Source of the DNA: Clostridia bacterium
GTDB lineage: Bacteria > Bacillota > Clostridia > TANB77 > CAG-465
Assembly (NCBI GenBank): GCA_017536445.1
Contig: JAFXHJ010000010.1
Span: 1-64,000 of the forward strand
Direction: 5' to 3'
Length of the DNA stretch: 64,000 nt
Shown: positions 9,337 to 17,336 of the stretch, piece by piece
How positions within the stretch are numbered: the first letter of the stretch is position 1
How the letters are laid out: each line of letters opens with the position of its first letter
Translations under genes and position numbers: made by a program
Notes under the pieces: model-generated
Databases searched by the model: none
The model's input: the letters and a program-made list of their open reading frames with translations, nothing else
What the model was told of the DNA's origin: nothing

Positions 9337-9759
9337 TTAATAAAGTCTAAATGTTGACTGTAGTATTGATGGGAAGAGTACAGTAAAAACAAGTACTCCA
9401 ATTATTAAAGCAAAAAATAAAAATAAATATACTTTAAATCTAGCAGGGTGTTCTTTCATTGAAGATATACCTGAAATTAATAAAATCATACTTATTAATG
9501 TTACAAAATACATAAACATAAGCTGAAAGCCTTTTTTCATAATAATTAAGTTGCTATTACAAGCATTTCTTAATATTGTAAGATGTGTTTCTTGTTCGCT
9601 AGTAAGATTAGATTCGTATAAGTCCTTAAAAGTAACACCTAATGCTCCTACGTTATTTATATTTAGATATCTATTAACCATTAGTAATGGAATTATAAAT
9701 ACTAATACACATATTAAAACAGATATTAAAGTATATTTAAATATTTCGTTCTTATTCAT
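9337..9759 (-). CDS. Hypothetical three-helix membrane protein
   Basis: The start chosen is ATG at 9759, preceded by GAGGTG, giving MNKNEIFKYTLIS and 140 residues; the frame extends six codons further without a ribosome-binding site. Hydrophobic helices lie at about residues 8-28, 80-98 and 113-135, and the first two flank a polar region of about 50 residues. I recognise no family. It is monocistronic and convergent with the phosphoesterase gene. Confidence 0.6.
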   Translation of the reverse strand: MNKNEIFKYTLISVLICVLVFIIPLLMVNRYLNINNVGALGVTFKDLYESNLTSEQETHLTILRNACNSNLIIMKKGFQLMFMYFVTLISMILLISGISSMKEHPARFKVYLFLFFALIIGVLVFTVLFPSILQSTFRLY

Positions 9760-9824
9760 ACATAACACCTCACACAAAAAAGATTAACATATTTGTCTAA
9801 AAAACACAATATATTCATAAAGAA

Positions 9825-9852
9825 ACTCCGTTTTAATATTTGAAAACGGAGT
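9825..9852 (-). terminator. Terminator of the C39-like peptidase gene
   Basis: A perfect 10-bp inverted repeat (actccgtttt/aaaacggagt) with an 8-base loop lies 31 bases beyond the peptidase stop codon. Confidence 0.7.
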
Positions 9853-9882
9853 GAGTTAATGTTTGCTGGATTTTGGGCTTAC

Positions 9883-10596
9883 TTAATTAATAGTTATAGA
9901 TTTTCGGTTGGTGTAAAAAGTGCTATACTCGATAAGCGCATATCTTTCGGATATGTTATTCCACGCTGTATAACATACATAGTACTTAATACCGCTCCTT
10001 ATTTGATATCCCAATACAAAGTACATATGACTTTGGGTGGATATTATAAGTGGCTTATTACTATTAATTAATGATTTGAAATTATTCCAAGATAGCGAGA
10101 GCTCGTTAGAAATTGTAACAGAATAATAATCGGCACCGTCTTCGAACACTTCTTTAAATCCATTGGCAGCGTCATTTAAGTTCATAGCAATATTAGTTCT
10201 GTAATTCGTAGCATCACAAATTGTGTTGGTATAAAAACTCTGAGTTATTATATCATTAGGAAATACGTGGATATATCCTACTGATTTGTAATACGAAAGT
10301 AAATTGGCTACTTGAGTTGGCCCGCAATTATTGCCGTAGGCATATTCGTTAAAATCGGTAGTATAATATTGCCTGAAATTATTCCAATTATTAATGTATC
10401 CATATTCAGTTACGCCATTATAATTAGTTAATTGAGTATAACTTAGAGCATAACCTTCGGCATCTGGAATAATGGAACCTGAACGTGCTGTTTCGATATT
10501 GGATAAATTCTCAACAGCATAAACGGGGATGCTTGACGAAACAAAGCATGCAGTTAAGCAAGTTATCGCAAGTATGCAACAAATTAGTTTTTTCAT
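9883..10596 (-). CDS. Secreted C39-like cysteine peptidase (papain-like fold)
   Basis: ATG at 10596 follows AAGGAGT and gives 237 residues with a signal peptide (MKKLICCILAITCLTAC). Cys91 in GNNCGPTQVANLLSYY and His190 in STQSHMYFVLGY fit the catalytic Cys/His of peptidase C39-like proteins (Peptidase_C39_2). N213 in YTAWNN could be the third residue. LTAC at residues 14-17 is a possible lipobox, whereas PVYA-VEN near residue 27 suits signal peptidase I, so it is either a lipoprotein or released. The target is unknown. Confidence 0.72.
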   Translation of the reverse strand: MKKLICCILAITCLTACFVSSSIPVYAVENLSNIETARSGSIIPDAEGYALSYTQLTNYNGVTEYGYINNWNNFRQYYTTDFNEYAYGNNCGPTQVANLLSYYKSVGYIHVFPNDIITQSFYTNTICDATNYRTNIAMNLNDAANGFKEVFEDGADYYSVTISNELSLSWNNFKSLINSNKPLIISTQSHMYFVLGYQIRSGIKYYVCYTAWNNISERYALIEYSTFYTNRKSITIN

Positions 10597-10746
10597 TAGA
10601 GTAACTCCTTTTTTATTAAAATTAAGGCAAACATTAACATAGATATTATTATAATAAATAATAAAGCACTTGTCTATACATTTAATGAAAGAAATGTAAA
10701 ATATAACCAGTTTGTTAATAAAAAACAAAATATTTTACAAAAACTA

Positions 10747-10775
10747 TTTACAAATGAAATTGTTTGTGATATAGT
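10747..10775 (+). promoter_or_regulatory. Promoter of the ABC exporter operon
   Basis: TTTACA (10747-10752), a 17-base spacer and TATAGT (10770-10775). The transcript would start near 10782, about 120 bases before the start codon. Confidence 0.65.
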
Positions 10776-10791
10776 CCTATGCATACGTTAC

Positions 10792-10878
10792 AAAAATACA
10801 TTACATTAGAGTAAAAAGAAGAAAGGAAAATATACAAAAATCTTTAATCTTTAAATTACCTAGGGTAATGTATTTTTT
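10792..10878 (+). promoter_or_regulatory. Possible attenuator in the ABC exporter leader
   Basis: Bases 10792-10804 (aaaaatacattac) are an exact inverted repeat of 10865-10877 (gtaatgtattttt). A competing short hairpin (attacc-tag-ggtaat, 10855-10869) followed by six T residues overlaps the right arm. Mutually exclusive pairing of this sort resembles a transcription attenuator, but no known riboswitch class is recognisable. Confidence 0.35.
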
Positions 10879-10903
10879 CGCGCGTAGAAAGGTAGGTGTT
10901 TTT

Positions 10904-11881
10904 ATGTATATTAACGTACAGAATCTTACCAAGCACTTTAAGATCAAGGTAAGAGACAAAGGGTTAGTAAATGCAATTAAAGCATTTGTTAAACCGAAAT
11001 ACCGAACGATTAAAGCAGTAGACAATATATCATTCGGTATTGAAAAAGGAGAAATCCTTGGATTTATAGGGCCGAATGGAGCCGGTAAATCGACGACAAT
11101 TAAAATGCTATGCGGAATAATGCAGCCGGACAGTGGCACATGCGTAGTAGGAAACATTAATCCATTTAAGAACAGGAAAGAATATGTTGCAAACATTGGC
11201 GTTGTATTCGGACAGAAATCTCAGTTATGGTGGGACATACCGGTTATCGAATCATTTGAACTACTAAAAGCAATATACAAGATACCTGAAGAAAAATACG
11301 AAAAAACAAAACAACAATTAATCACAAAATTAAATCTGCAAGATTTATTAGATGTACCAGTTAGACAACTAAGTTTAGGCCAGAGGATGAGATGCGAACT
11401 AGCCGCAGCACTGTTACATGATCCAGATATTTTATTCTTGGATGAGCCAACAATTGGGCTCGATGCAGTTTCAAAAGTACAATTAAGAGAATTTATTAAA
11501 GAACTAAATAAAGAGAAAAAGACTACAATAATTCTTACAACACACGATATGACAGATATCGAAGAATTAGCCTCAAGAGTAGTAGTAATAGGTAAAGGAA
11601 AACTATTGTATGATGGAAGCTTAAATAAAATCAAATCAAAATTTCAATCAACTAAAAAATTAGAAATAATATTCAAAAATTTAAAAGCCGCTCCAAAAAT
11701 CGAATCGAAGATTATAGAAAAAGATAATAAGAAAGTATTAATAGAAGTAGATACTAAGAAAGAATCAATATCTAGCATAATAGAAAAATATAGTAGAGTA
11801 TGTCAAATAGAAGATGTAAACATACATGAAAATAATATAGACAACATTATTTTAGAAATGTATAAGGAGTATGAACTATGA
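10904..11881 (+). CDS. ABC transporter ATP-binding protein (ABC-2 exporter)
   Basis: ATG at 10904 (MYINVQNLTKHFKI) gives 325 residues; an upstream in-frame start overlaps the leader hairpin. Walker A is GPNGAGKST near residue 58, the signature LSLGQRMRCE near 157, and Walker B ILFLDEPTIGLD near 177, followed by the H-loop TTHD. The long C-terminal extension and the two following permeases match exporters with PF06182 membrane subunits (viologen exporter-like). The stop overlaps the next start (ATGA). The substrate is unknown. Confidence 0.93.
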   Translation: MYINVQNLTKHFKIKVRDKGLVNAIKAFVKPKYRTIKAVDNISFGIEKGEILGFIGPNGAGKSTTIKMLCGIMQPDSGTCVVGNINPFKNRKEYVANIGVVFGQKSQLWWDIPVIESFELLKAIYKIPEEKYEKTKQQLITKLNLQDLLDVPVRQLSLGQRMRCELAAALLHDPDILFLDEPTIGLDAVSKVQLREFIKELNKEKKTTIILTTHDMTDIEELASRVVVIGKGKLLYDGSLNKIKSKFQSTKKLEIIFKNLKAAPKIESKIIEKDNKKVLIEVDTKKESISSIIEKYSRVCQIEDVNIHENNIDNIILEMYKEYEL

Positions 11882-12681
11882 AGGGATATATAAGTTATTT
11901 TAAAACTGTTCTACTCTCAGGCCTTCAATACAAGACAGCTGCAATAGCTGGAATATGTACTCAGTTTTTCTGGGGATTTCTACAAATATTTATCTACCAA
12001 GCATTCTATGCAGGAACAGGACAAAACACACCAATGGACTTTGAAAAATTAGTAACATATATATGGCTGCAACAAGCATTACTTACTCTTGTATTTGTAA
12101 GAATAAGAGATGAGAGTATAGCGAAAAGTATTAAAAATGGTACCGTAGCATATGAACTAGTAAGACCATACAATTTATATATATGGTGGTTTATTAAATG
12201 TATAGCAGGAAGACTAGCAGCTGTAACATTGCGTTCGGGAGTATTAGTTGCTGTAACATTATTTTTACCAGCACCATATAATTTATCTTTACCAATATCG
12301 TTTGGAGCATTTATAATGTTCTTATTAAATCTATTCTTAGGAGCATTAATAGTAACCGCTATAATGGTAATAATACACTCTATAGCATTCTTTACTTATG
12401 ATGATAAAGGAATAGCAACTGTAATATATAACTTTGCTGAAATACTAAGTGGTACAAGCTTACCACTACCATTATTGCCAACGATTGTACAAAACATATG
12501 CTTAATCTTTCCATTCTGGCTAATAGGAGATTTTCCTTTTAGAATTTACTCTGGAGATATTCCAGTAACGGACGGATTAAAATACCTAGGTTTACAAATT
12601 TTCTGGGTAGTAGCTTTAATATTTATAGGAGCAAAAATATTAAAGTACGCTATGAAGAAAGTATATATACAAGGAGGTTAA
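11878..12681 (+). CDS. ABC-2 type permease subunit (PF06182-like), first of two
   Basis: The 267-residue protein has six hydrophobic segments. The conserved region VRIRDESIAKSIKNGTVAYE, followed by LVRPYN near residue 100, is typical of the ABC-2 PF06182 permease group. It overlaps the ATPase gene by four bases and is followed one base later by a second permease, so the transporter is probably a heterodimer of membrane subunits driven by the upstream ATPase. Export of a small hydrophobic or cationic compound is inferred from the family. Confidence 0.88.
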   Translation: MKGYISYFKTVLLSGLQYKTAAIAGICTQFFWGFLQIFIYQAFYAGTGQNTPMDFEKLVTYIWLQQALLTLVFVRIRDESIAKSIKNGTVAYELVRPYNLYIWWFIKCIAGRLAAVTLRSGVLVAVTLFLPAPYNLSLPISFGAFIMFLLNLFLGALIVTAIMVIIHSIAFFTYDDKGIATVIYNFAEILSGTSLPLPLLPTIVQNICLIFPFWLIGDFPFRIYSGDIPVTDGLKYLGLQIFWVVALIFIGAKILKYAMKKVYIQGG

Positions 12682-12682
12682 A

Positions 12683-13444
12683 ATGTTTAAATATATTTCA
12701 ATGCATTTGAAATCGCAAATGGAATATAAAAGCTCCTTTATATTCCTAATAATAGCTCAAATAGCTGCATTCTTTGGCTACTGCGTAGTATTCTACTCAT
12801 TGTTCCAAAAGTTTGGACTTGTTAAATCGTTCAATATTTATCAAGTAATACTATGTTTTGCAGTAGTGCAATTTGGAGAAAACTTTGCAGAAGGTTTACT
12901 TAGAGGGTTTGATAAGTTCTCGGAAATAATTAAACACGGACATTTAGATCAGCTCTTAGTAAGACCACAAAACATATATCTTCAAATAATAGGGTATAAG
13001 ATAGAGCTATCTAAATTAATTAAATGTGTAATATCTTTAATGATATTAGTATTTGCAATAATAAAACTAAAGATAAGCCCTCTTTATTATCCAATAATAT
13101 TACTTATGATGTTTGGAAGTTCAGTAGTATTTGGAGCGTTCTTAATAATAAGCGCAGCGATGTGCTTTATAACAATAGAAGGGCTAGAAGTAATAAACAT
13201 ATTCATATATGGAACAAGAGACTTTGCTCAATATCCAATAGGAATATATAACAAGATAGTAAAGACATTCTTTACATACATAGTTCCAATAGGACTTACA
13301 TCATATTTTCCAATGTTATATATAACTGGTTCTTCAGATAGATGGTGGTATATATTGTTACCAATATTAAGTGTACTTACACTAATACCAGCATGCTTAT
13401 TATTTAACGCGGGAATGAGCAAATACAAGAGCACTGGATCATAG
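12683..13444 (+). CDS. ABC-2 type permease subunit (PF06182-like), second of two
   Basis: The 253-residue membrane protein has the permease motif GHLDQLLVRPQNIYLQ near residue 93, equivalent to the LVRPYN motif of its neighbour, and six predicted helices. AAGGAGG precedes the ATG. It is the last gene of the exporter operon, with a hairpin terminator 19 bases after the stop. It is diverged from the first permease, consistent with a heterodimer. Confidence 0.88.
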   Translation: MFKYISMHLKSQMEYKSSFIFLIIAQIAAFFGYCVVFYSLFQKFGLVKSFNIYQVILCFAVVQFGENFAEGLLRGFDKFSEIIKHGHLDQLLVRPQNIYLQIIGYKIELSKLIKCVISLMILVFAIIKLKISPLYYPIILLMMFGSSVVFGAFLIISAAMCFITIEGLEVINIFIYGTRDFAQYPIGIYNKIVKTFFTYIVPIGLTSYFPMLYITGSSDRWWYILLPILSVLTLIPACLLFNAGMSKYKSTGS

Positions 13445-13462
13445 TAACTATTAAATATAATA

Positions 13463-13498
13463 ATTAGGTATTGTTATATAAAAATAGCAGTACCTAAT
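13463..13498 (+). terminator. Terminator of the ABC exporter operon
   Basis: The stem attaggta/tacctaat extends inward with wobble pairs to about 15 bp. The tail is weakly T-rich. Confidence 0.6.
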
Positions 13499-13536
13499 AT
13501 ATTTAGTCTAAAAAGAACAAATGTTTCTATGAAGTA

Positions 13537-13565
13537 TTGACAATATAAGTGTATGTTGCTATACT
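13537..13565 (+). promoter_or_regulatory. Promoter of the toxin-antitoxin operon
   Basis: A consensus TTGACA (13537-13542), a 17-base spacer and TATACT (13560-13565). Confidence 0.8.
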
Positions 13566-13571
13566 AATAGC
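13558..13571 (+). promoter_or_regulatory. Possible antitoxin operator over the -10 box
   Basis: The inverted repeat gctat-acta-atagc overlaps the -10 hexamer, the usual place for autoregulation by an antitoxin or the TA complex. The arms are short, so this is tentative. Confidence 0.35.
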
Positions 13572-13593
13572 GTTATACGATGGAGGTATAAAT

Positions 13594-13803
13594 ATGGACA
13601 AAGAAATAGAAGAAGAATTAAAAGAAATGTATAAGGGTTTTGAAGAGATGAAAAATAATGGCGAGTTGCCGAACATAGATATAGGAACTCTTATGCCTAG
13701 AATGAAAAAAAGTTTAGAAGAAGAAAAAACGGGTAAGTTGCATCCGATTGACGAAGTAATTACAGAATTAAAATCTAAATATTTAAATACGGAGGTATGT
13801 TAA
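13594..13803 (+). CDS. Putative antitoxin of a type II TA pair
   Basis: ATG at 13594 follows TGGAGG and encodes 69 residues, highly charged and rich in Glu and Lys (MDKEIEEELKEMYKGFEEM). The size, the position directly before a ParE/RelE-type toxin and the consensus promoter support an antitoxin. I see no DNA-binding fold with certainty; a C-terminal helix (IDEVITELKSKYL) could wrap the toxin. The gene ends immediately before the toxin ATG, so translation is coupled. Confidence 0.6.
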   Translation: MDKEIEEELKEMYKGFEEMKNNGELPNIDIGTLMPRMKKSLEEEKTGKLHPIDEVITELKSKYLNTEVC

Positions 13804-14130
13804 ATGACAAAATTTACTATTGTTTCAACACCGGAATTTAAATCTATGCTAAGCGAAACTATTAATTATTATTCGGAATTTAGTTATTCATTTTCATATG
13901 ATATTTTAAGAGAATTTGAAGAAGGTTGCAAAGTTATTTCATATTTTCCTTATATTGTACCTAAATTTAAGGAGAATGAGAATGTTAGAAAATTTATAAT
14001 TAAAAATAGATTTATTGTTATATATAAAGTTGAAGGTAATGAAGTGCGTATGTTATATTTTATAGATGGACGCATGCAAAACAATAATCTTGAGGTTAAT
14101 GAGCTTGTGGAATTAATATATCAAATATAA
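13804..14130 (+). CDS. ParE/RelE superfamily toxin
   Basis: The 108-residue protein has the pattern of the ParE/RelE fold. An N-terminal helix pair (STPEFKSMLSETINYY) precedes RKFIIKNRFIVIYKVEGNEV and MLYFIDGRMQN, the typical 'R-x-F-(x)n-viY-v-(x)n-i-dgR' arrangement of ParE-like toxins. It has a GGAGG site inside the end of the antitoxin gene. In this superfamily ParE poisons gyrase and RelE cleaves mRNA on the ribosome; which applies here cannot be told from sequence alone. Confidence 0.72.
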   Translation: MTKFTIVSTPEFKSMLSETINYYSEFSYSFSYDILREFEEGCKVISYFPYIVPKFKENENVRKFIIKNRFIVIYKVEGNEVRMLYFIDGRMQNNNLEVNELVELIYQI

Positions 14131-14142
14131 TTGTATAATTTC

Positions 14143-14170
14143 TTGCAATATATTTTACTTGTGATATAAT
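14143..14170 (+). promoter_or_regulatory. Promoter of the small membrane-protein gene
   Basis: TTGCAA (14143-14148), a 16-base spacer and TATAAT (14165-14170), 22 bases before the start codon. Confidence 0.65.
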
Positions 14171-14192
14171 AATTTTAATCGAGGGGTATTAT

Positions 14193-14585
14193 ATGGAAGT
14201 AAAAGAAAGGGCTAGAACAAGAAAAGCTATAGAACGTGAAAGAAAAAAAGAGATAAAAAAAGCAATTAAAGCTGAAACCAAAAGAAGTATAAAGTTACTA
14301 GTAAAGCTTATAGTAATAATAACAGTTCTACTTGTAGTATTCATGCTAACAGAAGTTATAAGGTTTAACTCTAATTTTGGAGTACCACCTGGAATAATAA
14401 GAGGAGAAGAATATACAGAAGATTCGGTCACGTATTCAGGAATATTAAGTTTATATACTATAACATATAAATATTCAAAACCATTTGAGGAATATATGTA
14501 TATGGGAAATCTGCCAAATAATGAAATTGTAAGTGGAGAACTTAAACTATTTGGAAAATGGTTAATATCTGCTTGGATTAAATAA
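14193..14585 (+). CDS. Hypothetical single-pass membrane protein
   Basis: The 130-residue protein has a strongly basic cytoplasmic N-terminus (RARTRKAIERERKKEIKKAI), one hydrophobic helix at about residues 34-54, and an extracellular part of about 75 residues containing VPPGIIRGEEYTEDSVTYSG. No family is recognised. It has its own promoter and terminator. Confidence 0.55.
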   Translation: MEVKERARTRKAIERERKKEIKKAIKAETKRSIKLLVKLIVIITVLLVVFMLTEVIRFNSNFGVPPGIIRGEEYTEDSVTYSGILSLYTITYKYSKPFEEYMYMGNLPNNEIVSGELKLFGKWLISAWIK

Positions 14586-14600
14586 AATAGAATAATTATA

Positions 14601-14633
14601 GAGTTCGGTTGAAAAGCTGAACTCGTTATTTTT
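14601..14633 (+). terminator. Intrinsic terminator
   Basis: A 10-bp stem (gagttcggtt/agctgaactc) with a GAAA loop and a T-rich tail. Confidence 0.75.
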
Positions 14634-14652
14634 CAAATTAAGGGGTGTTAAT

Positions 14653-15264
14653 ATGAATAATATAATAACAATAAGTCGCGAATTTGGTAGCGGTGGTAAA
14701 GAGCTAGGTAAAAGACTAGCAGAAGAATTAGGATATGCATATTATGATTCGGAAATAATAACAATGATAGCAAAAGATACTAAAATGGCAAAAGAATATA
14801 TAGAAAAAATAACACAAACCGGAGAATATCCATATGAGTTTCAATTTGCTAAGTCCTTTGAATCATATCCAACAATGCAAAGTAGTCAAACAGAGATACT
14901 ACTTGCACAAGCAAAAGTGCTTAAAGAAGTAGCAAAAAGAGGAAATGCGGTGATTGTTGGCCGTGTTGCAAACGCCATTTTAAGTGAATATAATCCAATG
15001 AATATATTTGTATATGCAGATATGAAATCTAAAGTAAAACGTTGCAGAGAAAAAGCTACAGATGTAGAAAAATTAACGGATAAACAAATTGAAAAGAATA
15101 TTCGCGAGATAGATAAAAGAAGAAAAGCATGTTTTGAAATAATATCTGGGAAAGGCTGGGGAGATAAAAACAACTACACATTATGCATAAACACCTCAAA
15201 TATAGAAGTAAAAACACTTATACCAGGGCTCAAGCTTTATGTAGAAGGCTGGTTTAATAAATAA
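14653..15264 (+). CDS. Cytidylate kinase-like family protein
   Basis: The 203-residue protein has the P-loop ISREFGSGGKELGKRLAEE at residues 7-25 and the following YYDSEI motif of the cytidylate-kinase-like family (PF13189). It is distinct from the canonical Cmk enzyme. The family is widespread in Clostridia and its nucleotide substrate is mostly unproven. Phosphotransfer to a nucleoside monophosphate is inferred from the fold. The lid-like region KSKVKRCREKAT carries basic residues. AAGGGG precedes the ATG. Confidence 0.82.
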   Translation: MNNIITISREFGSGGKELGKRLAEELGYAYYDSEIITMIAKDTKMAKEYIEKITQTGEYPYEFQFAKSFESYPTMQSSQTEILLAQAKVLKEVAKRGNAVIVGRVANAILSEYNPMNIFVYADMKSKVKRCREKATDVEKLTDKQIEKNIREIDKRRKACFEIISGKGWGDKNNYTLCINTSNIEVKTLIPGLKLYVEGWFNK

Positions 15265-15316
15265 TAGTAATATATAATATAATCTAAAAAATATTTTATT
15301 AAATGACATAAAAAAG

Positions 15317-15345
15317 TTGTAATTTAAATAAAGTTATGTTAGAAT
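15317..15345 (+). promoter_or_regulatory. Promoter of rpmE
   Basis: TTGTAA (15317-15322), a 17-base spacer and TAGAAT (15340-15345). Confidence 0.6.
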
Positions 15346-15388
15346 ATATTAGGTAAAAGCGAATCTTAATTATAAGGAGGGACAAATA

Positions 15389-15592
15389 ATGAAAAGCGAA
15401 ATACAACCAAAATATGAAAAGACTACAATTACTTGCGCTTGTGGTAATGTAATTGAAGTAGGTTCAACTAAAAAAGATATGAAAACTGATACTTGTAGTG
15501 CATGTCATCCATTTTTCACTGGATTAAAACAAGCAGTTTCTTCTAAAGGTAGAGCCGCAAAATTCATGGAAAAATACGGAACAAATAAGTAA
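15389..15592 (+). CDS. rpmE: 50S ribosomal protein L31 (zinc-binding type)
   Basis: The 67-residue protein has the four zinc ligands as CxC and CxxC (ITCACGN and DTCSACHPFF), followed by the family's GLKQAVSSKGRAAKF region. This is the zinc-containing C+ form of L31. GGAGGG precedes the ATG, and a strong terminator follows within ten bases. It lies just upstream of prmC, as in many Bacillota, although prfA, usually next to prmC, is absent here. Confidence 0.96.
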   Translation: MKSEIQPKYEKTTITCACGNVIEVGSTKKDMKTDTCSACHPFFTGLKQAVSSKGRAAKFMEKYGTNK

Positions 15593-15598
15593 TATAAC

Positions 15599-15628
15599 GG
15601 TGCTACGTTTTGTAGCACTTTTATTTTA
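15599..15628 (+). terminator. Terminator of rpmE
   Basis: A perfect 7-bp stem (gtgctac/gtagcac), GTTTT loop and TTTTATTTT tail. Confidence 0.85.
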
Positions 15629-15670
15629 CTCAAAAACATATGATATAAGGTAATATAAATGGGAGGATAT

Positions 15671-16471
15671 ATGAAAAACAAAAATGTAGCATTTATATAT
15701 GATTTTGATGGAACATTAGCACATGGAAATATACAAGAATATAACTTCATACCAGCTCTTAATATGACTTCAAAAGAGTTCTGGGAAGAAGCTAATGAAC
15801 TTAAAATAAAAAACAATATGGAAGGTGTCCTAGCATATATGTATCTAATGCTAAAGAAGGCAGAAGAAAAGAATATATCTGTTAAGGAAAGTGCGTTTGT
15901 AGAGTACGGGAAAAGTGTTACTTTCTATCCAGGTGTAGAAGAATGGTTCGATAGGATAAACAACTATGGTGCTGCTTTAGGCCTTAATATACATCATTAT
16001 ATTGTGTCATCTGGCATAAAGGAAATGATAGAAGGAACAAGTATAAAAGACAAATTTGAAAGAATATATGCTTGTAGCTTTTTATATAATGTAGACGATA
16101 TAGCAAAATGGCCTGCTGTTTGCGTAAACTATACAAACAAAACACAATTCCTCTTTAGAATAAATAAGGGTATATTTGAAGTGTATGATGAAGCAATAAA
16201 CGATAAAATGGAAGAAGATAAAAAATCAATTCCATTTAACAATATGGTATACTTTGGCGATGGGCTTACAGATGTACCTTGCATGAAGCTTGTAAAAGAT
16301 AATGGCGGTGTAGCAGTAGCTGTGCATAAAGATAAGGAAATGCTTTCAAGCAAACTTTTAGCAGATGGTCGTGTAAATATAACAGCACCAGCAGACTATG
16401 AAGAAGGAAGTAAATTAGACATAGAAATAAAGAAAGTTTTAGATAATATAAAGGAAAGAAATAATGAATAA
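15671..16471 (+). CDS. HAD-superfamily hydrolase
   Basis: ATG at 15671 follows the GGAGG at 15661-15665; an ATG four codons earlier overlaps that site and is rejected. The 266-residue protein has the nucleophile motif IYDFDGTLAHGN at residues 7-18, motif II VSSGIKEM near residue 118, and motif IV VYFGDGLTDVPC near residue 196. The two Asp residues of DFDGT make it a phosphatase-type HAD. The long insertion suggests a C1 cap. The substrate is unknown. It overlaps prmC by eight bases. Confidence 0.85.
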   Translation: MKNKNVAFIYDFDGTLAHGNIQEYNFIPALNMTSKEFWEEANELKIKNNMEGVLAYMYLMLKKAEEKNISVKESAFVEYGKSVTFYPGVEEWFDRINNYGAALGLNIHHYIVSSGIKEMIEGTSIKDKFERIYACSFLYNVDDIAKWPAVCVNYTNKTQFLFRINKGIFEVYDEAINDKMEEDKKSIPFNNMVYFGDGLTDVPCMKLVKDNGGVAVAVHKDKEMLSSKLLADGRVNITAPADYEEGSKLDIEIKKVLDNIKERNNE

Positions 16472-17336
16472 TATATTAAATAAACTAACAGAAAAATATA
16501 TAAATAAGTACAATATAGATTCCCTAGATATAACAAGTAATCCTAGGGAACTTGTTGTTTTATTACTTGCTGAAATAAAATGTGTAAAATTATCAGATAT
16601 AAAGCTTGGTATGGTAGAAATAACAGATAAAGATATACAAATATTAGATCAAATGATAGAAAAAATAGCTGTGGATAAAATACCACCACAGTATTTAACG
16701 CATAAAGCATATATATATAACGAGGAATACTATATAGAAGACGGTGTTTTAATACCAAGGCAAGACACTGAAACTTTAATAGAAGAAAGTATTAACAGTA
16801 TAAAAGAAAATGGTTATTTAAGCCTTCTAGACGTTTGTACAGGCACTGGATGCGTAGGCATCAGTATAACTAAAAATTCAAATATAGAAAAATGTACATT
16901 AATAGACATATCAGACATAGCGATTAAAGTTGCCAGTAAAAATATAGAACTAAATAATGTAACAGACAAATGTGAAGTAATTAAATCAGATATGTTTGAC
17001 AAACTATACAAAACTACAAACAAGTATGATATAATAACATCAAATCCGCCGTACCTTACAGATGATGAAATGAATGAGATTTCAGACTTTGTTAAAAACG
17101 AACCAGAACTAGCATTAAGAGGCGGAAAAGATGGTTTAGAACCATATAGAGTTATATATAACGAAGCTAAAAACTTCTTAAATGATGGTGGAAGTATTCT
17201 TGTAGAAATAGGACAGCTTCAGGGTGAAGATGTTGTAAACATCATTAAAGAGCATAAAGAATATACAGATATTAAGATAATTAAAGATATTAATTCAAAA
17301 GATAGGGTGGTAAAATGTCGTTTTCAGAAGAAATAA
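16464..17336 (+). CDS. prmC: Peptide chain release factor N5-glutamine methyltransferase
   Basis: The 290-residue protein has the SAM-binding motif LLDVCTGTGCVGISI near residue 118 and the catalytic NPPYLTDDEM near residue 193 that binds the target glutamine. The preceding VLIPRQDTETLIEE segment is the family's PR-x-[DE]-TE signature. It methylates the GGQ glutamine of RF1 and RF2. The C-terminus overlaps whiA by 22 bases, and the N-terminus overlaps the HAD gene. Confidence 0.95.
   Translation: MNNILNKLTEKYINKYNIDSLDITSNPRELVVLLLAEIKCVKLSDIKLGMVEITDKDIQILDQMIEKIAVDKIPPQYLTHKAYIYNEEYYIEDGVLIPRQDTETLIEESINSIKENGYLSLLDVCTGTGCVGISITKNSNIEKCTLIDISDIAIKVASKNIELNNVTDKCEVIKSDMFDKLYKTTNKYDIITSNPPYLTDDEMNEISDFVKNEPELALRGGKDGLEPYRVIYNEAKNFLNDGGSILVEIGQLQGEDVVNIIKEHKEYTDIKIIKDINSKDRVVKCRFQKK

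Larger units (their letters stand above)
10597..10903. other. Divergent intergenic region between the peptidase and ABC exporter genes
   Basis: This 307-base AT-rich region holds the upstream region of the minus-strand peptidase gene and, for the plus strand, a promoter at 10747-10775 followed by a leader of about 120 bases with a 13-bp inverted repeat. No further gene is visible. Confidence 0.6.
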
